Source: Ascaphus truei
Taxonomy: Eukaryota > Chordata > Amphibia > Anura > Ascaphidae
Direction: 5' to 3'
Length of the DNA: 64,000 nucleotides
Assembly: GCA_036426205.1 (NCBI GenBank)
Contig: CM071568.1
Span: 54,322,463-54,386,462, forward strand
Shown here piece after piece: positions 35,505-49,931 of the stretch (position 1 is the first letter of the stretch; the number at the start of each line of letters is the position of its first letter). The notes under the pieces were generated by a model. It was not told the origin of the DNA, did no database searches, and was given only the letters and a program-made list of their open reading frames with translations. The translations under genes were made by a program, and so were the position numbers.

Positions 35505-36435
35505 CTAGAAAAGAAGATAAGAAAATCTATATATTACACATGCCCATCAATGTATAAGCTATGAGTAAGCATCCTACAGTAGTGCCAACTATTTATCCTT
35601 ACAGAATTAGGCAAAAGTAATAATCCTTTTTGTCAAATCAGATTCAATGGAAGCAATTTGCAATATGTTAATACCAGTTCAGACCTGGTGGTTTAAAGGG
35701 GACCCCCCCCCCTAGGATAAACGTGTTCTAATGGCAATGGCATATACATATATACACTAAACCTTTCTATTATCTAAAAAAAAAAAAAAAAACACAATTA
35801 TAACTAATTTAAAAAAAATATGATTTTAATAATGCTTTTGATTTTTTTTTTTTACTATAGACTGTACCTAATTTGTTTAGTGATGGATATTTTAGGATTT
35901 ATAAAACATTCTATGTAAAATGCTCATCACCATTGATTTTCTTCTGTTCTTTGTTTGTAAAGTAGTTATGGTATTAGACAACCAGATACATGTGTAATGA
36001 TTTCACAGAAACTAATAATAAAAAAAAAGTAAACTTTTTTTAATTTTTATTTTTTTTACAGGAAACAAGAAACATATATTTAAAACATTTTAAGAAAACG
36101 ATTTGTTTGGTTAGTAAGTCAATTACTTATTAGGTTGTTTACAATTGTTGCCTGCTATTTGGGTACTACCCTTTTAATACATACTTAAAAAGTGGAGTAA
36201 AATGACAAGACATAATAATTAAACATGCCACTACAATGTACTATATTGCCTAGTAATTCCTATTTCAAGTTCACCTATTGTGCTCTATATTCACTACCCA
36301 TGTTTGCTAAGGTAATTGGAGCAAAATTGATGCTAAGTGCCTGAGAGATGCATACTTCAAATTAATCTTAACATTACTGGTCAAAATGGACAACCGTTGT
36401 TAATAATGCAGATATAATGTGTTCTGGTACATTAC

Positions 36436-36498
36436 CTTTTTCAAGTTATTAAACTCTCCTGCCATGAACACATATTCTCCACCATCCATTCTAATGAT
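36436..36498 (-). CDS. DECR1: DECR1 exon (21 codons)
   Basis: Flanked by TTTTACAG and GTAATG. It encodes IIRMDGGEYVFMAGEFNNLK plus K, the strand and loop after the last helix of the Rossmann fold (IKFDGGE...SGEFN in mammals). Phase 0 at both ends. The intron to the next upstream exon is 588 bases. Confidence 0.93.
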
Positions 36499-37053
36499 CT
36501 GTAAAATTACACAATGCATTCATCATTAATTCTGCTGAGGATTAATAATGTCACTATTTTAATATTTGTCTATTCAATAGAATATATACTTTTACTTGCA
36601 GATAACGAAATAATGGTTAATCATGAAATTGTAATGGACGTCTAAAATGTAATTTAAAATAGCAGTCCCTCAGCTACACTTTGAAATAATCAGTTTTGTA
36701 AATTGGAGATTTTAACTATCCGTCACTAATATTTCTCTAACTTATTATTTATTCTTTTTTGTACTGTAGCCCTCCAGAGAAATGTCCGCTCATTTTTTCA
36801 CTTATTTTGCCTCATATTAGATGTTGACTATTTCCACTCACATAAATAATTATTATGAATAATCTAAATAACCGGGATGTTTAAATGTTTCACACATCAT
36901 TTTAAGATTTTTTTAAAAATCATCTTTATATAAAACTAGCTTTTCATTTTAGACTTAGGAGCCTTTCGTTTTGTACATTTCAATTTAAAATTGAAATCGA
37001 AAGTGGATCTTTGACCATTGCTTATATGCAATTATGAACTGGGAATACAGCTA

Positions 37054-37341
<288 letters not shown>

Positions 37342-37344
37342 TTA

Positions 37345-37509
<165 letters not shown>

Positions 37510-37900
37510 TTAGAATCTTGAGAGAATACATAGAATTTGACAGCAGATAAGAAACCCTTGGCCCTGCTAATCTAAGACCTCAGACCCTAGTTACTCCATG
37601 AGCTTCTTTCATATTAATGATTGCATTGTATTATTTTTAAATTATCTTACTGCATCATCCTCTACCACCTCCATATTATATATCCACCATATTATAAATC
37701 CACGACCCCTTCCATGAAGTAGCATTTCCTAACAGTTCCCCTGAGCCTCCCACCCTCCAGCATCAGAGAATATCCTTTTCTTCTAGCACTTCACATTCTC
37801 TCAACTTCTTAGAACTAGATTTTAAATACGTTATGGTTGATAAAAAAAAAAAGGTGATAAAAATCCTCCACCCTATAGCATACAACAAATTAAAATATCA

Positions 37901-38050
37901 CTTGTGAGCACATTCACACGTCTCAGACAGGTCTGCAAACCTGCTTTCCACAAGGCTTATGCCTGCCACATTACACAGCTTGTCAGCCCAGCCTGGGTTA
38001 AAAATGCATAGCCAGTAAACCCACTCACAGACAGCTGTTTCAAAGGTTTG
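37901..38050 (+). repeat. Interspersed repeat, family A, copy 3
   Basis: Starts CTTGTGAGCACATTCACACG, then AGACAGGTCTGCAAACCTGC, GGCTTATGCCTGCCACATTA, CAGCCTGGGTTAAAAATGCA and TAGCCAGTAAACC. Same family as 18845 and 29205, inside a DECR1 intron. Confidence 0.75.
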
Positions 38051-39119
38051 GCTCTTGTCAGCGTGAGGCTGGTTATAGAACTCGAACTAGATTACAATTT
38101 TCACCATGTGTCACAAACATCATGGGCAGTCACATACAGAAGCCCGAAATGTTACTTGTAACAAAGTATCAATATGTTTGGTTGTGTACTTGGATGCCCT
38201 TGGAAAGATTTAGCCACCCGTAAAGTTAAATTTATATTTTGCTTCTGGTGTTAAAATTGATAAATTTCTATTGCTGCAGGTCCATTTATTTCTATCCTTC
38301 CCTTTATCTCTTTGGTTAATAATGGCAGCTTATAAATTGTCTTAAATGGTTTAAAATACTTCAAAGAAAGTAATGAATTATACTGTTCCTCAAGTCAACC
38401 GTGCTATCCGTGTTCATGCAGCCGCATATCCATAAAGATATATAGCCATTTTTACTTTGCAGTCTTCCTCCATAAGACACCTTTCAGCACTGCAAGACAT
38501 TTTACAGCCCAATCAAGATCAATGGATGCAAACGATCCACCACTGTAAGGACTCTTAAGGCAGAAGACTGCTTATTAAACATGGGCTATAGTATTTGTAC
38601 CTATTTCCCATATTCAAATAGACTTTGCATCTTAAACTGTAAGAACGTTTTTATTAATTTAATACTTTCTGGAACCCTCTGTAGTTTCATACGTCATTAT
38701 ATGCAATTCAATTATTTTACTATGGAATTTATTTTTCCTATTATTTACGAAGTACAATGTTCAGCATGTAGAGAAACAAGAACTCTTGGCTGCAATATTA
38801 AGGGCAGTATGCTGGCAATGATTAATGTAATGAGTAAAATATATAGACAATATATATACCTAATATACCTGACAGTGATTCTGTGCTTGATTATTTCCAG
38901 AATTATTAAAACTCAGTGATACCCATGCTCCAATACGCAATATAAAAGAGTATGGGGGCCCACATTCTGTGGATTACAACTGACCCCATAGCGTTTTAAC
39001 ATTTTAGGGATGTCTGGAGGAAAAGATACAAAGTAACTGGCACCACCAAGGATCTTAATATCGGCAGATGTCTGCAGAATACATGCACAAGGCAAATAAG
39101 ACTAGCAAAACCCCAATAT
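38051..39119. other. No gene seen in intron
   Basis: Intronic sequence with no supported exon. A minus-strand frame at 38913-39095 is open for 60 codons but not recognised. Confidence 0.4.
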
Positions 39120-41110
39120 TACACAGACAATCTTGATCAAAATACATCAAATCCAGCAAATTTCTGAAAGGTCATGAACAATATACTCCAGCCTTCCAGC
39201 CATCTAATATCAAAAAGGATAATACTACTCTGAAAAATCACACTGACACTGCAAACGCATACAAACAACATGGGGTGTTCCCCAGTATCTGAAGAGGAGA
39301 TTACACAGGTGTTCCTAACATTAAAACTAAACAGCCAATGTGAACCTGACCTAGTGCAAACAAAGGTCTGCCGACTCAATGTCCCAGTCACTGCCATACC
39401 GTTTGCCCAATAAACCCCATTTTGTCTTCAGGACATCCCACAGACCTGGAAAACTGCCAGAGTTGTCCCAGTCTATAAAAGTGGGGACAAAAACATTGTC
39501 TCCAACTACAGCCCATTCTCTCTTCTCCCAATAATATTCAAAGTCATGGAAAAAAAAATCCAATCCCAATTAAGCAATTACTATACCAAGACAAAATTCC
39601 TTACCCATCTCCTCCACGGCTCTAAAACTACTCCAAAAAGTTTGCAATGAGATCCAGTGTGGAATGGAACAACTTACTGGTGCACTATTCCTAGATTTTG
39701 CAAAGGCCTTTGAACCTGTTGATCATCTTATTTTGTTAAACAAGCTTCAGTCCTCTGGAATAGGGGAACTTTAAACTGGTTTCATTCATACCTATCAGAT
39801 AAATCCCAATGTGTCTCTCGGGCTCTTAACTCCAACCCCTTGGATGTCCTCTGTGGGGTCACCTCCAAGGCTCTATTCTGTGTTCCCTACTCTTTCAGTC
39901 TTCATTAGTGATCTACCTAATGCTTACAGATTGTAAGGAAACTTTAATGCACATGTATGCAAAATATGCACACAGCCCTAGCCTCCATGACCTTGGACAC
40001 ATACTTCAATCTGATTTTTTCAAGACTTGAATACAGGATTCTCCAAAACAAACTGTTTGTAAACACTGACAAAATTGTAACGATTGTATTTTGGACTAGG
40101 ACTACATTTCAAAAACTACCAACGACAGAGCTACAGATCAGAACCAATTCTAACTCTAGCCCCTATAACTAGTTTGAAATATCTGGGCATATGGCTGGAC
40201 TCACAACATTTGGGTTGGTATTGATAATCTGACATCCAAAACCTATGCCAAAGTAGGTGTACTTTATAAGAACAAATCCTCCCCAAAACAGCTGGTCAGA
40301 AAGCGCATTGCACAAATAGATGCCAATACCAATGGCAGTATAGACTATGGGGACACAGTATATGGTACAGCAGCCCAAACTCACCCTGGCAAACTAAACA
40401 AAGAAGGGTAGGTAGCCATGTTGGTCCTTTCTTCCATGCAGTAATAAAGGAGGAAGAGGGAATAGTTGGTATATACTTTTTATTGGACCAACAAGTAGTT
40501 GAAACTTTACAAGATTTCGAAACCTTTCAGGGTCCTTCATCTGGTATGGCAGAAACTAGACACCCTCTTAAACTTAATATGCTACTTTGTCTTACAATGT
40601 AACTATAACACTTTTCCAAGAACTAGATGGGCTAGCCCTCGAGTCTAGGCGCAAAGAACATTTTTTCCATCTTGCCCACAAATATTTTCTGGGCAAGCTA
40701 CACGCCTATCTGAGCAAGCTCCTCATCCCTAGCACACACAGCACTTATCACTTGTGATCTGACTCCAGAAGACTGCTCACAGTCCCAAGGTTCAACAAGG
40801 AATCCGGTCGCTCCTCCTGTTACCATGCACCTCATAACTGGAACAATCTACGACAGATTCTTCAAGCCGCCTCCCGTTTATGTTCTTTCAAGACTTCAGC
40901 TGTCTCACATTTTAATCTGTCTGTAACTGTTATATATGACCATAACACATCTCTAACCTATGAAATACCTGTAAATATAATGTACAATTCTGTTCATTTA
41001 ATGTAATCATAGTTTATCATAATTCTGCGCCCAGAACATACTTAAAAACGAGAAGTAACTTTCAATATATTATTTCCCGGTAAAACATTTTATAAATGTA
41101 AATAAATATA
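39120..41110 (+). pseudogene. L2-type LINE remnant
   Basis: Broken frames give SEEEITQVFLTLKLNSQCEP, QDIPQTWKTARVVPVYKSGD, SNYSPFSLLP, LTGALFLDFAKAFEPVDHLI (motif A) and SLKYLGIWLDSQ, in the order of an L2 reverse transcriptase. The C-terminus is near 40930 and the 3' end reads AACATACTTAAAAACGAGAA then a TAAATAAA-type tail, as at 60200-60280. Interrupted at 40402-40556. It lies in a DECR1 intron in the opposite orientation. Confidence 0.85.
40402..40556. mobile_element. Short insertion with hammerhead-like core
   Basis: Between L2 segments lies GGGTAGGTAGCCATGTTGGTC ... TTATTGGACCAACAAGTAGT. On the minus strand 40513-40544 reads CCAGATGAAGGACC-loop-GGTTTCGAAATC. This is the CUGAUGA-hairpin-GAAA order of a hammerhead with one core change (CAGATGA). 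Possibly a SINE or a non-autonomous retroelement; boundaries approximate. Confidence 0.5.
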
Positions 41111-41949
<839 letters not shown>

Positions 41950-42539
41950 TTAAACATGAAATGCTAATGGAGTTTGAAAATACAATTGGGGGGGAAAAAA
42001 AACAGTCAATTAACTACACTTAATAATCTGTAGATCAGAGAATGTAACTAGTCATGTCACAGTCATCCCAATGTTTATATAAAACGTATTACTTCTGCAT
42101 TATTATACCATAGCACTCCAGAGAAATGGCCATCATGTTTTTTTCTTGGGTTTGCATGCTTCTGGATAGAGGATTATCATTAAGCAAATCAGGTAAAATT
42201 ATTTAACTGGGATAGAACAGCCCGCTAGACTGACAGCACAGCTCTATATGTGATTTGACAGCTCATATACATTCTTCTCCTTCATGATGCATAATATGAA
42301 TAACAGCAATTAATGTATTACAAAACTTTGCTATTTTTTATATATAAAAATGTTGTAATCTTTGGTGTATGCAAGTTACATGTGCCTAAAATGTTGTGCA
42401 CACTGTGTTATGAAAAACCGCGACCCCTTTTATTTATCGTAATATCTTGCAGAAAACTCACCACATTTTCATGAAAGTTTGAGCAATTTCAGATCTGTTA
42501 AAGTGTGTTAACCCTCTCATTTTAATACTGACTAACCTT

Positions 42540-42845
42540 AAAACTTGCCCCACAAATCAAGCATCCCAATAGCCTGCACTCGTGGCTATTCTTCCACAGT
42601 CACTCCTACCACCCATTGTGACCAAGCACTGCCATCTACAGCACTTATTCCCTCACCTGCTGTCTCTGTAAGATCCCCCATCAAACCTCTTAGATTGTAA
42701 GCTCTTCGGGGCAGGGCTTTCCTTTCCTATTGTCTGATTTTGCTGTACTTATTGTACTATTATAATTCCCTGTACTGTATTCTTTGTGAAGCGCTGAGTA
42801 CACTTTTGGCACTATATAAATAAAGACGTACAATACAATACAGTA
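42540..42845 (+). repeat. LINE 3' tail
   Basis: TAGATTGTAAGCTCTTCGGG through GCACTATATAAATAAAGACG with a short ACAATACAATAC tail. Same family as 7470, 17465 and 31800. 41892-42539 and 42846-43155 hold no supported feature. Confidence 0.75.
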
Positions 42846-43160
42846 GATTACTACATTTAAGGATTATTTGATAATCTAATAAATATTCTTTGGAATTGGT
42901 AACAGCATGATGACCTCATCAAGTGCATAATTAGCGAAGTAGATAAGCATGTTATAAAAGTGGTTGAGACACAGCAAGAATTATGGTCCAAAACATTTAC
43001 ATAAAATATTTCCTGATAAAGGATGATTGCTAGGACTGAAAAAACGAGTTCATTAGATTGATGCTACAGGTAGTTGCAAGCAACGTCCGGTTAGCGGTCG
43101 TCCGTTTGAGCAGCATGAGGACATTTTGAACCTTATTTCGTATAGTAATCTTAATGTGTC

Positions 43161-43790
43161 TGTAAGAGACGTGTGCAGAGGTAAGCAATAGAGACTGGTT
43201 TTAAGGTGAACTAAAATAAGGCTTTTATTGCGCCTGCTTCTTTAACACATGAAAATCATCAAACGTATGCAAATAAGGGGTTAAACAAAGCTTCTGCTCC
43301 ACTTGGGAGTATTTCTAGGTAAACATATGCAGTCCAGAACTCCCTTTAGATAGCATGTTTCCCAGCCCCAAACATATATTTAGATATGTGCAGATATACA
43401 ACAGTCTTAGAAAGTAAAGCTTATCTGTCTCTCTGGTAGCTGTAGGGGAAGGCTTCTCTGTTCGCCTGGTGTCCGCACCCTTGTGTGCTAAGGTAATGTC
43501 AGGATCCAGGTTTAGAATCTTGTCCCCTTTGTCTTGTCGTCAGCTTGCAACTCAAGACATCGGTTTGCTCCACAGGTCAGCCCAGTTGTGAACTAGGGAA
43601 CTCTGTCTTTCTGCTTCCTGGGTCAGCTCACTTGTGAGCTCAGGAAGAATCTCCTTCCTGTCTCAAAGGCAGGCTTTTTCTGATACCTGTAATCAGCCAG
43701 GTGGTGTTGGTTAATTGTCTACCAGCAGTTAACCCCCACACTGCTGGATTAGAGGCACATTTTTGAACAGGGATAAAGTCCCCTGTTACA
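43161..43790 (-). mobile_element. Solo LTR, 5-bp duplication GTGTC
   Basis: Starts TGTAAGAGACGTG and ends CCCCTGTTACA, with TGTAA/TTACA inverted ends. GTGTC occurs at 43156-43160 and 43791-43795. A minus-strand AATAAA near 43230 sets the orientation. 630 bp, no coding region. A recombination product of an LTR retroelement in the DECR1 intron. Confidence 0.85.
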
Positions 43791-43913
43791 GTGTCATATT
43801 AGATTACAACAGTTTAACACATTTACGAGTTACGAAGAGAAAACTTCTATTTCTCGTTTAAGAGAGACAATCCAAGCTGTTTTTTTTAATATTTATTATT
43901 ATAATACAAAATT

Positions 43914-44224
43914 GAAGCAGGGGGTCTCCGGTGCTGAACCTGATTAATTTCAGCTCCGCAGACCCCCTGCTTCCGGAGGTACTTATCTCCATAGGCCACT
44001 CCAAAATTCACTATACGTCTGCTTTCAAAGCAGCAGAGCCCTGTGGGCCAATGGGAAGCCGTGATGTCATCAAGTGCGGCTTCCTATTGGCCCATGTGAC
44101 GAGGAAGCTGAACACTGAACACTGCAGAAGCTACCGGCACCCCCTTCTGAGGAAAGTATCTCTGCAAGCAGGGGGTCCCTGGAGCTGAAATGAATGAGGT
44201 TCAGCTGCAGGGACCTCCTGCTTC
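43914..44224. mobile_element. Inverted-repeat MITE, family B, copy 1
   Basis: GCAGGGGGTCTCCGGTGCTG at the left, followed by its own partial complement AGACCCCCTGC, and GCAGGGGGTCCCTGGAGCTG with CAGGGACCTCCTGC at the right. Each end is itself a hairpin. A related copy is at 53552-53790. The interior is CpG-richer and shows no protein. Confidence 0.75.
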
Positions 44225-44559
44225 AAACCTGAATTAAAAAAATGAAGAAAAAATGAAAAAAAAACTGAAGAAAAAAAACTGACTTGGATTGCCTCTTATA
44301 GAGTGACCAGACATCCTGTTTTTTTGCTGTTTGTCCCCGTCCTGACTTTTGTTTAAACTGTCCCGGTTTTGTTTGTCCGACCACTCATGCACACGCGTAA
44401 TGGGTTCTTGCTGTTCATGCATACGCAAAAAAAATTCCGGGAAAAAAATGTCACTATCTTTCATGAACATAAACCCACCACAGTATATCTGGTACTTGTT
44501 GACATAATACAGTGACATCAATTTAGTTAACACCACTTTTTTGTCTACTGCAGTCATTT

Positions 44560-45700
44560 TCAACCAAGAGTGTAAGGGTGGAAGAGAGTAAGGGGAGGAG
44601 GGAGTGTGTAAGGGGAGGGGCGGAGTGTGTAAGGGGAGGGGGGGAGTGTGTAAGGGGAGGGGGGAGTGTGTAAGGGGGGGGAGTGTGTAAGGGGGGGAGT
44701 GTGTAAGGGGAGGGGGTGTGTAAGGGGAGGGGAGAGTGTGTAAGGGGGGGGGGAGTGGTAAAGGGGTGGTGTTGTGTAGGAGAGGGGGGATGGGTGTATG
44801 GGGAGGGGGAAGAGTGTAGGGGGGATAGTATAATGGGGGAAGGAAGGATAAGGGGGGAAAGTGTAAAGGGGGGGGGGGGGAAGTGTAAAGGGGAGGGAAG
44901 AGAGTGAGGGGAGAAGAGTGTAAGGGGAGAAGAGTAAAAGGGGAGAAGAGTAAAAGGAGAGAAGCGAGGGAGAGAGGGGGAGAGGGTAAGGGGGCAACAG
45001 AGGGGAAGAGAGAAGGGGGAAAAGAGTGTAAGGGGAGGGTGTAAAGGGAGAAGAAAGAGGGGAAGGGTGTAAAGGGAGAAGAAAGAGGGGGAGGGTGCAA
45101 AGGGAGAAGAGGGGGAGGGTGTAAAAGGAGAAGAGAGAAGGAGACAGTTTAAGGGGTGTGTGTGTAAGGGGAGGGGGGTGTAAGGGGAGGGGCGTGTGTA
45201 AGGGGAGGGGGGGAGTGTGTATGGGGAGGGGGGACTGTGTATGGGGAGGGGGGAGTGTGTATGGGGAGGGGGAAGAGTACTCGTAAAAAAAAGGGTGTAA
45301 AAGGAGAAGAGAGAAGGAGACAGTTTAAGGGGGCAAGAGACACGGGGAGAGTGTAAGGGGACAAGAGAGGGGGGAGAGTGTAAGGGGACAAGAGAGGGGG
45401 GAGAGTGTAAGGGTGCATGAGAGAGGGGGACAATGGTAGGGGGCAAGAGAGGGGAGAGAGTAAGTGGGCAAGAGAGGGGGGAGTGTAAGGGGAGTGTGTC
45501 AAGGGGGAGAGTGCGAAGGGGGGGGGAAGTATAAGAGCTAAGTGATGGGGGAGAGTGTGAGGAGAGGGAGTGCAAGAGGGAAGAGGAGTAGAGAGCGAGG
45601 GACAGAGGGTGTAAAGGGGGAGAGAGTGTAAGGGGGGAGAGAGTGTAAGGTGCAGGGTTAGAGGGGGAAGAGAAAGAGACAAACAGACGGGAGAGAGGGA
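44560..45700. repeat. Purine-rich minisatellite, about 1.1 kb
   Basis: Irregular units of GTGTGTAAGGGGAGGGGGGG, later GTGTAAGGGGAGAAGAG and AAGGGGACAAGAGAGGGG, about 15-25 bases each. Almost all G and A on the plus strand. Long minus-strand open frames (SPYTLPPLTH-like) come from the repeat and are not genes. Many G-runs of four or more suggest G-quadruplex or triplex potential. Confidence 0.9.
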
Positions 45701-47244
45701 CTGATGGGGGGGTAGAGGGGGTCGAATGGATGTTGGGAGAGAGAAAGACTGTCTAAAGTTTGCTTTTTCATGGAGATTGAGCAAGAAATATATAAAATAT
45801 GATGAAATACGAAAGGGGTTCAATTTTCCAGAACTAGATAAGCTATAAGAAGGTACATTGGGATAATTTTGTTGGTCACAAAATGTCAAACACCCCAGAT
45901 TCCCTCTTGTCTCTAACAATGCCACACTGCAATACTTGCTGGATTTCTAGGTGGTGAAGGACGAAGTAAAAAGATTAGGAGATTCTTGCAAAAACAGGCC
46001 CAGAAGAATGAGTACTGTACATCTCTGGCAAATTAGCTGGTTTATATCTATGTCACAGTTGTGCTCTTGCTTTATTCTGCTCCCAGGGGTTTCCACCTGT
46101 TCTCAGTCCTGTCATTGTGAAGAGGTAAAGTCACATAACGAGGGCATAGCAGGAAGTGAATCAGCAGCATTGTGTCTCAAACACTCTCCCTCAGCAACAT
46201 GGAGAACCGTCAACATGTACAACTATAAAAAAAATGATTGCATCAATAAACGTGATTGTGCAGGCAACAAAACCTGCCCACGGGTAAATGTCCTTTTATA
46301 CTACAAATGTAAAGAATTAACATTCTTTTTATAGCACAACAGCAGTTTTAAAACTTCACTATGAAAGAAGTGTTCATTTCTAGAGCTGGCAGAGTGGCGA
46401 ACATTAATATCATACATAAGACTAACTTATATCTGTTTGCATAGCCCAATCTTTTATAATATAGGCTGTTGTAACGTCAGTTTAGTACTTCCCATCAAGG
46501 GATGATAAATAACTGGAAAAATCCAGTCTGAAGATTGAAAGATTTCTTTTCCTCACCTGCTCTGATGTCTACATACTAACGGAAGCACATTCAACCTTGG
46601 GTCTCTGGATTTATTGGACTAATCACTCATCATGGACAAGAACCCCAAGTGAGTCTGTTCCAGTTTGACCTTTGATTTATATTGTTATACAAATAGGATG
46701 TTATAATCTACTGGTCACCGGCAGGTGTAAATGACTTTGTCCTTACTGCTTTGCATTGTGGGATCATTTTAACCAGGCTACATCCTTTTGGACATTCATA
46801 TATAATATATGGTTGTTTTTCCAAGCATTATTATTTTGCTACCACAGTTCTTTCTTTAGAGCACCAAACAACACGCTTTTTTATATGAAGATTGAAAGCC
46901 TTGTTATCTTTCTTAAATTATATTTTATTCTAAAACAACTCAAATGATGGACAAAAAAAATGACCAGTCATTTCTGGTGTTCTCATTTTTTCAGCTAATG
47001 GAATATGTTGTATGCAATGTAGATGTAAGAAACAGAGGTGGCAACTAAAATGGATAATTTTGCACTGGTTCTTTCATCCTCTAGGTTTTAGTTCGTAATG
47101 GTACAGAAGATATTGGCTAGTTCTCAAAAGAAATACCTTAAAATATTTTGGTGACTGCAATATCTTCTGTTCAACTAATGATGTTTTTTTTTTTCCCCCC
47201 AACATTGCAGGTTATCATATGGAAATAGCCAATGTGAAATCCTG
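45701..47244. other. Intron DNA, no confirmed gene
   Basis: Mostly single-copy-looking sequence. The only exon-like signals are an ATG with a good donor at 46632-46648 and a strong acceptor at about 47210. They are reported as a weak finding and not as a gene. Confidence 0.4.
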
Positions 47245-47404
47245 GTAATAAATTGGTGCATTAGAGTTACTTCCTTAACAGCAAGACAGTCCATTACAAT
47301 GCACTTCCTTTAAAGCAAAGGAGTCGCTTGTAAAACCCTGGTAATGTTGTGTGTATAAGTGACTCCTTTCTCACTCTAATGCACCGAAAAGTCCAATTTA
47401 TTAC
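47245..47404. mobile_element. 160-bp MITE
   Basis: GTAATAAATTGGTGCATTAG with AGT at the left pairs with ACTCTAATGCACC, then CCAATTTATTAC, at the right, with seven extra bases in the right arm. No protein. Superfamily not determined. Confidence 0.75.
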
Positions 47405-48507
47405 GTAGATTTCTCATCAGCTATTTTTCCATGACTGGCCGCTACTCAAGTCTTTCAGTCCGTCCAGTTTTAGAGTTATATGTTCTCCTTTCACATCTCC
47501 CATTGCATTTTTGAAGGGAGGACAAACCTCTGAAATGTTATAACTGTGCATATGTAACGTGGTCCCACTGATGACATATATGGATGACCCTAATGTCTTC
47601 CATAAAAATTATTTCCTGTAGATCATGATACTCTGCAAAATTATCTGTTGCGCCAATTAACCTGTGCCCTCTTTGCACTATATATCTCCACTAGCAGGTA
47701 GCGCACTATATATTTGAGCCTTTAGTTGGGATGGCTTGCAGTGCAATCTTAAAAGACACATTTAAGTATAGAGTTATAACTGGAGTATAAAATTGGATTT
47801 GGAATCATAAACGGCATTCTCAGCTTATTAGTCTACCCATTCTGAGGGGAAAAAAAGCAGTCAGGAACAGTTTAACCACAAACAGTGGCTTCAACTTTGC
47901 ATTCTATTACTGTAATTGTTCTGCCAATTAAATCAACGCAATTTAAACTTACACATCCCTACTATTATACTTTTCTCAGATCACATCATACTGCACTGCT
48001 CCATCATACAGTATCTCCTTGTTTCCCTGTTCACTACCACTCCTCGCCCAACTAGCTTGTTCGCTCCACAATCACCCCTCTTCTGTTCATATTTCCTCTT
48101 CACTACTCTATAGATACTTGGTAGTTCAATTAGCAGTATTATAGTGGCAGATTATTTCTATAGCTCCATTCTGATAGTCAAGAGACGAGAAACAGAGTAG
48201 TAGCTAAGGTATGTATAGAGTATAAAGAGGTGAATATAATCCCAATCAATAGCGTGCTGATCAGACCCCTTCTCAATTAGAACAAACGGGGCTCCGTTTG
48301 TATTGGAGACTACGGCGTTCCTTGACAGTTGTGGTTGTTCAGGCAGCGCATGACTAGTGAAATCAGATAATGCATTATGTGTCACTAAGGACACTTCTTT
48401 AAAGGTGACAGGAGCAATGCCAGAAAGGTTTAAATATTCTGTGCGTTGCTATGGTGACATGACACTGGTAGTCGCCCTATTGCCCTTGTTTATAAAGGGT
48501 ATTCAAA
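47405..48507. other. No gene seen in intron
   Basis: AT-rich, apparently single-copy intron sequence. Confidence 0.4.
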
Positions 48508-48512
48508 ATGAC

Positions 48513-49469
48513 TGTCACGATGACACCAACTTTTATCAACACATTTATATTTCTGGGTACTTGATTGAACAGAACAAGTTGCAAAATAAATTGTGATTTA
48601 TTTCCTTAATAGACAAACACACGACTTCAGAATACACTGAAAACAACACTCACTGGGATAAGGGAATTAAAGAAATTGTCCTTGGAACAAAATAAATTGT
48701 CCTTTGTTTGCAAGCGCCAGAAATGCAACCGTGGTTTTTTAAAGTCCTGTGGTTATGTTGTTGTTAACCCCTTCCCTCCTGGACTGGTTGCTGCTGTGCT
48801 GGAACAAAGTCTTGCATCTTTACATCATGGATAAAAATTCAGGAATCACACTGGGGATACCTGGGGAGCCACAGTTATAGACTGCCCAAAGCCATCTTTA
48901 ACATGTGGATCCAATCCCCTCGTGGGAAAAAAAAAACACGAATAGCCGAGTTACCCACAGTTCATAAGACCGGTCAAAAGGGTTGTCCGGTGGGCAGGGC
49001 GCATGGGTCAGGTTGACGCCCATGCCACTTAGCATACCTGGGCTACATCCATAACTTGGTGCCGCTCCGTCTGATTTTTGACCAATAAATGTCAATAGAC
49101 TGGCATCTGTGATACATCAGAATGCCGGCCGTGTATAACTTATGGGTATCTGGGTCTTTTCATAACGGACACCCTTTTAGACAGGTAGACTCTAAATCTG
49201 TGAGACCCCTTTTGAGGCTCCGTCATAAAAATACCTACAGCTCATTGAGACTCCTTTGAGGCTCCGTCATAAAAATACCTACAGCTCATTGAAATGCCGG
49301 TTTCTATACTGCCATCATGTGTCGGTTAGAGGGTATGGCGAGCAATGCATTTTGTCTTTTCACATGGCAGCCAGGGAATGGCTTGTAAATGGGGAACAAA
49401 AACGTCTGGGACAGGGCAACCACAGTAATGCATAGCAAATCAGGTATTAACCCCTTCCTCCCCGTCACA
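48513..49469 (-). mobile_element. Solo LTR, family C, copy 1
   Basis: Starts TGTCACGATGACACC and ends TCCTCCCCGTCACA. ATGAC at 48508-48512 and 49470-49474 is a 5-bp target duplication. Minus-strand AATAAA near 48597 gives the orientation. It shares ACTGAAAACA.CACT.ACTGGGAT and other blocks with 55527-56316. Inside, TTTGAGGCTCCGTCATAAAA with ATACCTACAGCTCATTGA is tandemly doubled (49211-49248, 49256-49293). Confidence 0.88.
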
Positions 49470-49931
49470 ATGACCAAGTTAGATGTTTTGCTATAAAGCA
49501 TAGCACTGAATATAGAAGCATATACTACTATATGTGTGTACCCATGGGTCAGTTAAGGGATGAAATATCTATGTGTTTTACCAGGCCATTAAAAAATGAA
49601 GATTGAAAATTGAAAAAGCCTGTTTAAATGTTATGCTGCTGATGATACTGCAGTCCCAGTTATGATCAGACTAATATTTTATTTAACCTCTCTATTGCCC
49701 ATTTGTTGCAGTGCCACTGCTGATGTATTTCAAGGTGGCAAGACATATCAGTTTAAATAATTGTTTTTAAAAACTGCAGTCTCAGTGAGGATCGGACAGA
49801 TGTTTGTTTTTCCTTTCTATTTTTCTTATATTGCACTGCTTATGTACCACTGCTTCGTTATTTCAGGTGGCAAGATTTACTAAACCAGACATTAGTATTC
49901 AAAGATAGTGTCTGGAACAGTTGTCTTAATC

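Noticed and set aside
44234..45925. Long proline/leucine/serine-rich minus-strand frames up to 350 codons
   Set aside because: Products of the purine-rich minisatellite, without start context or known domain.
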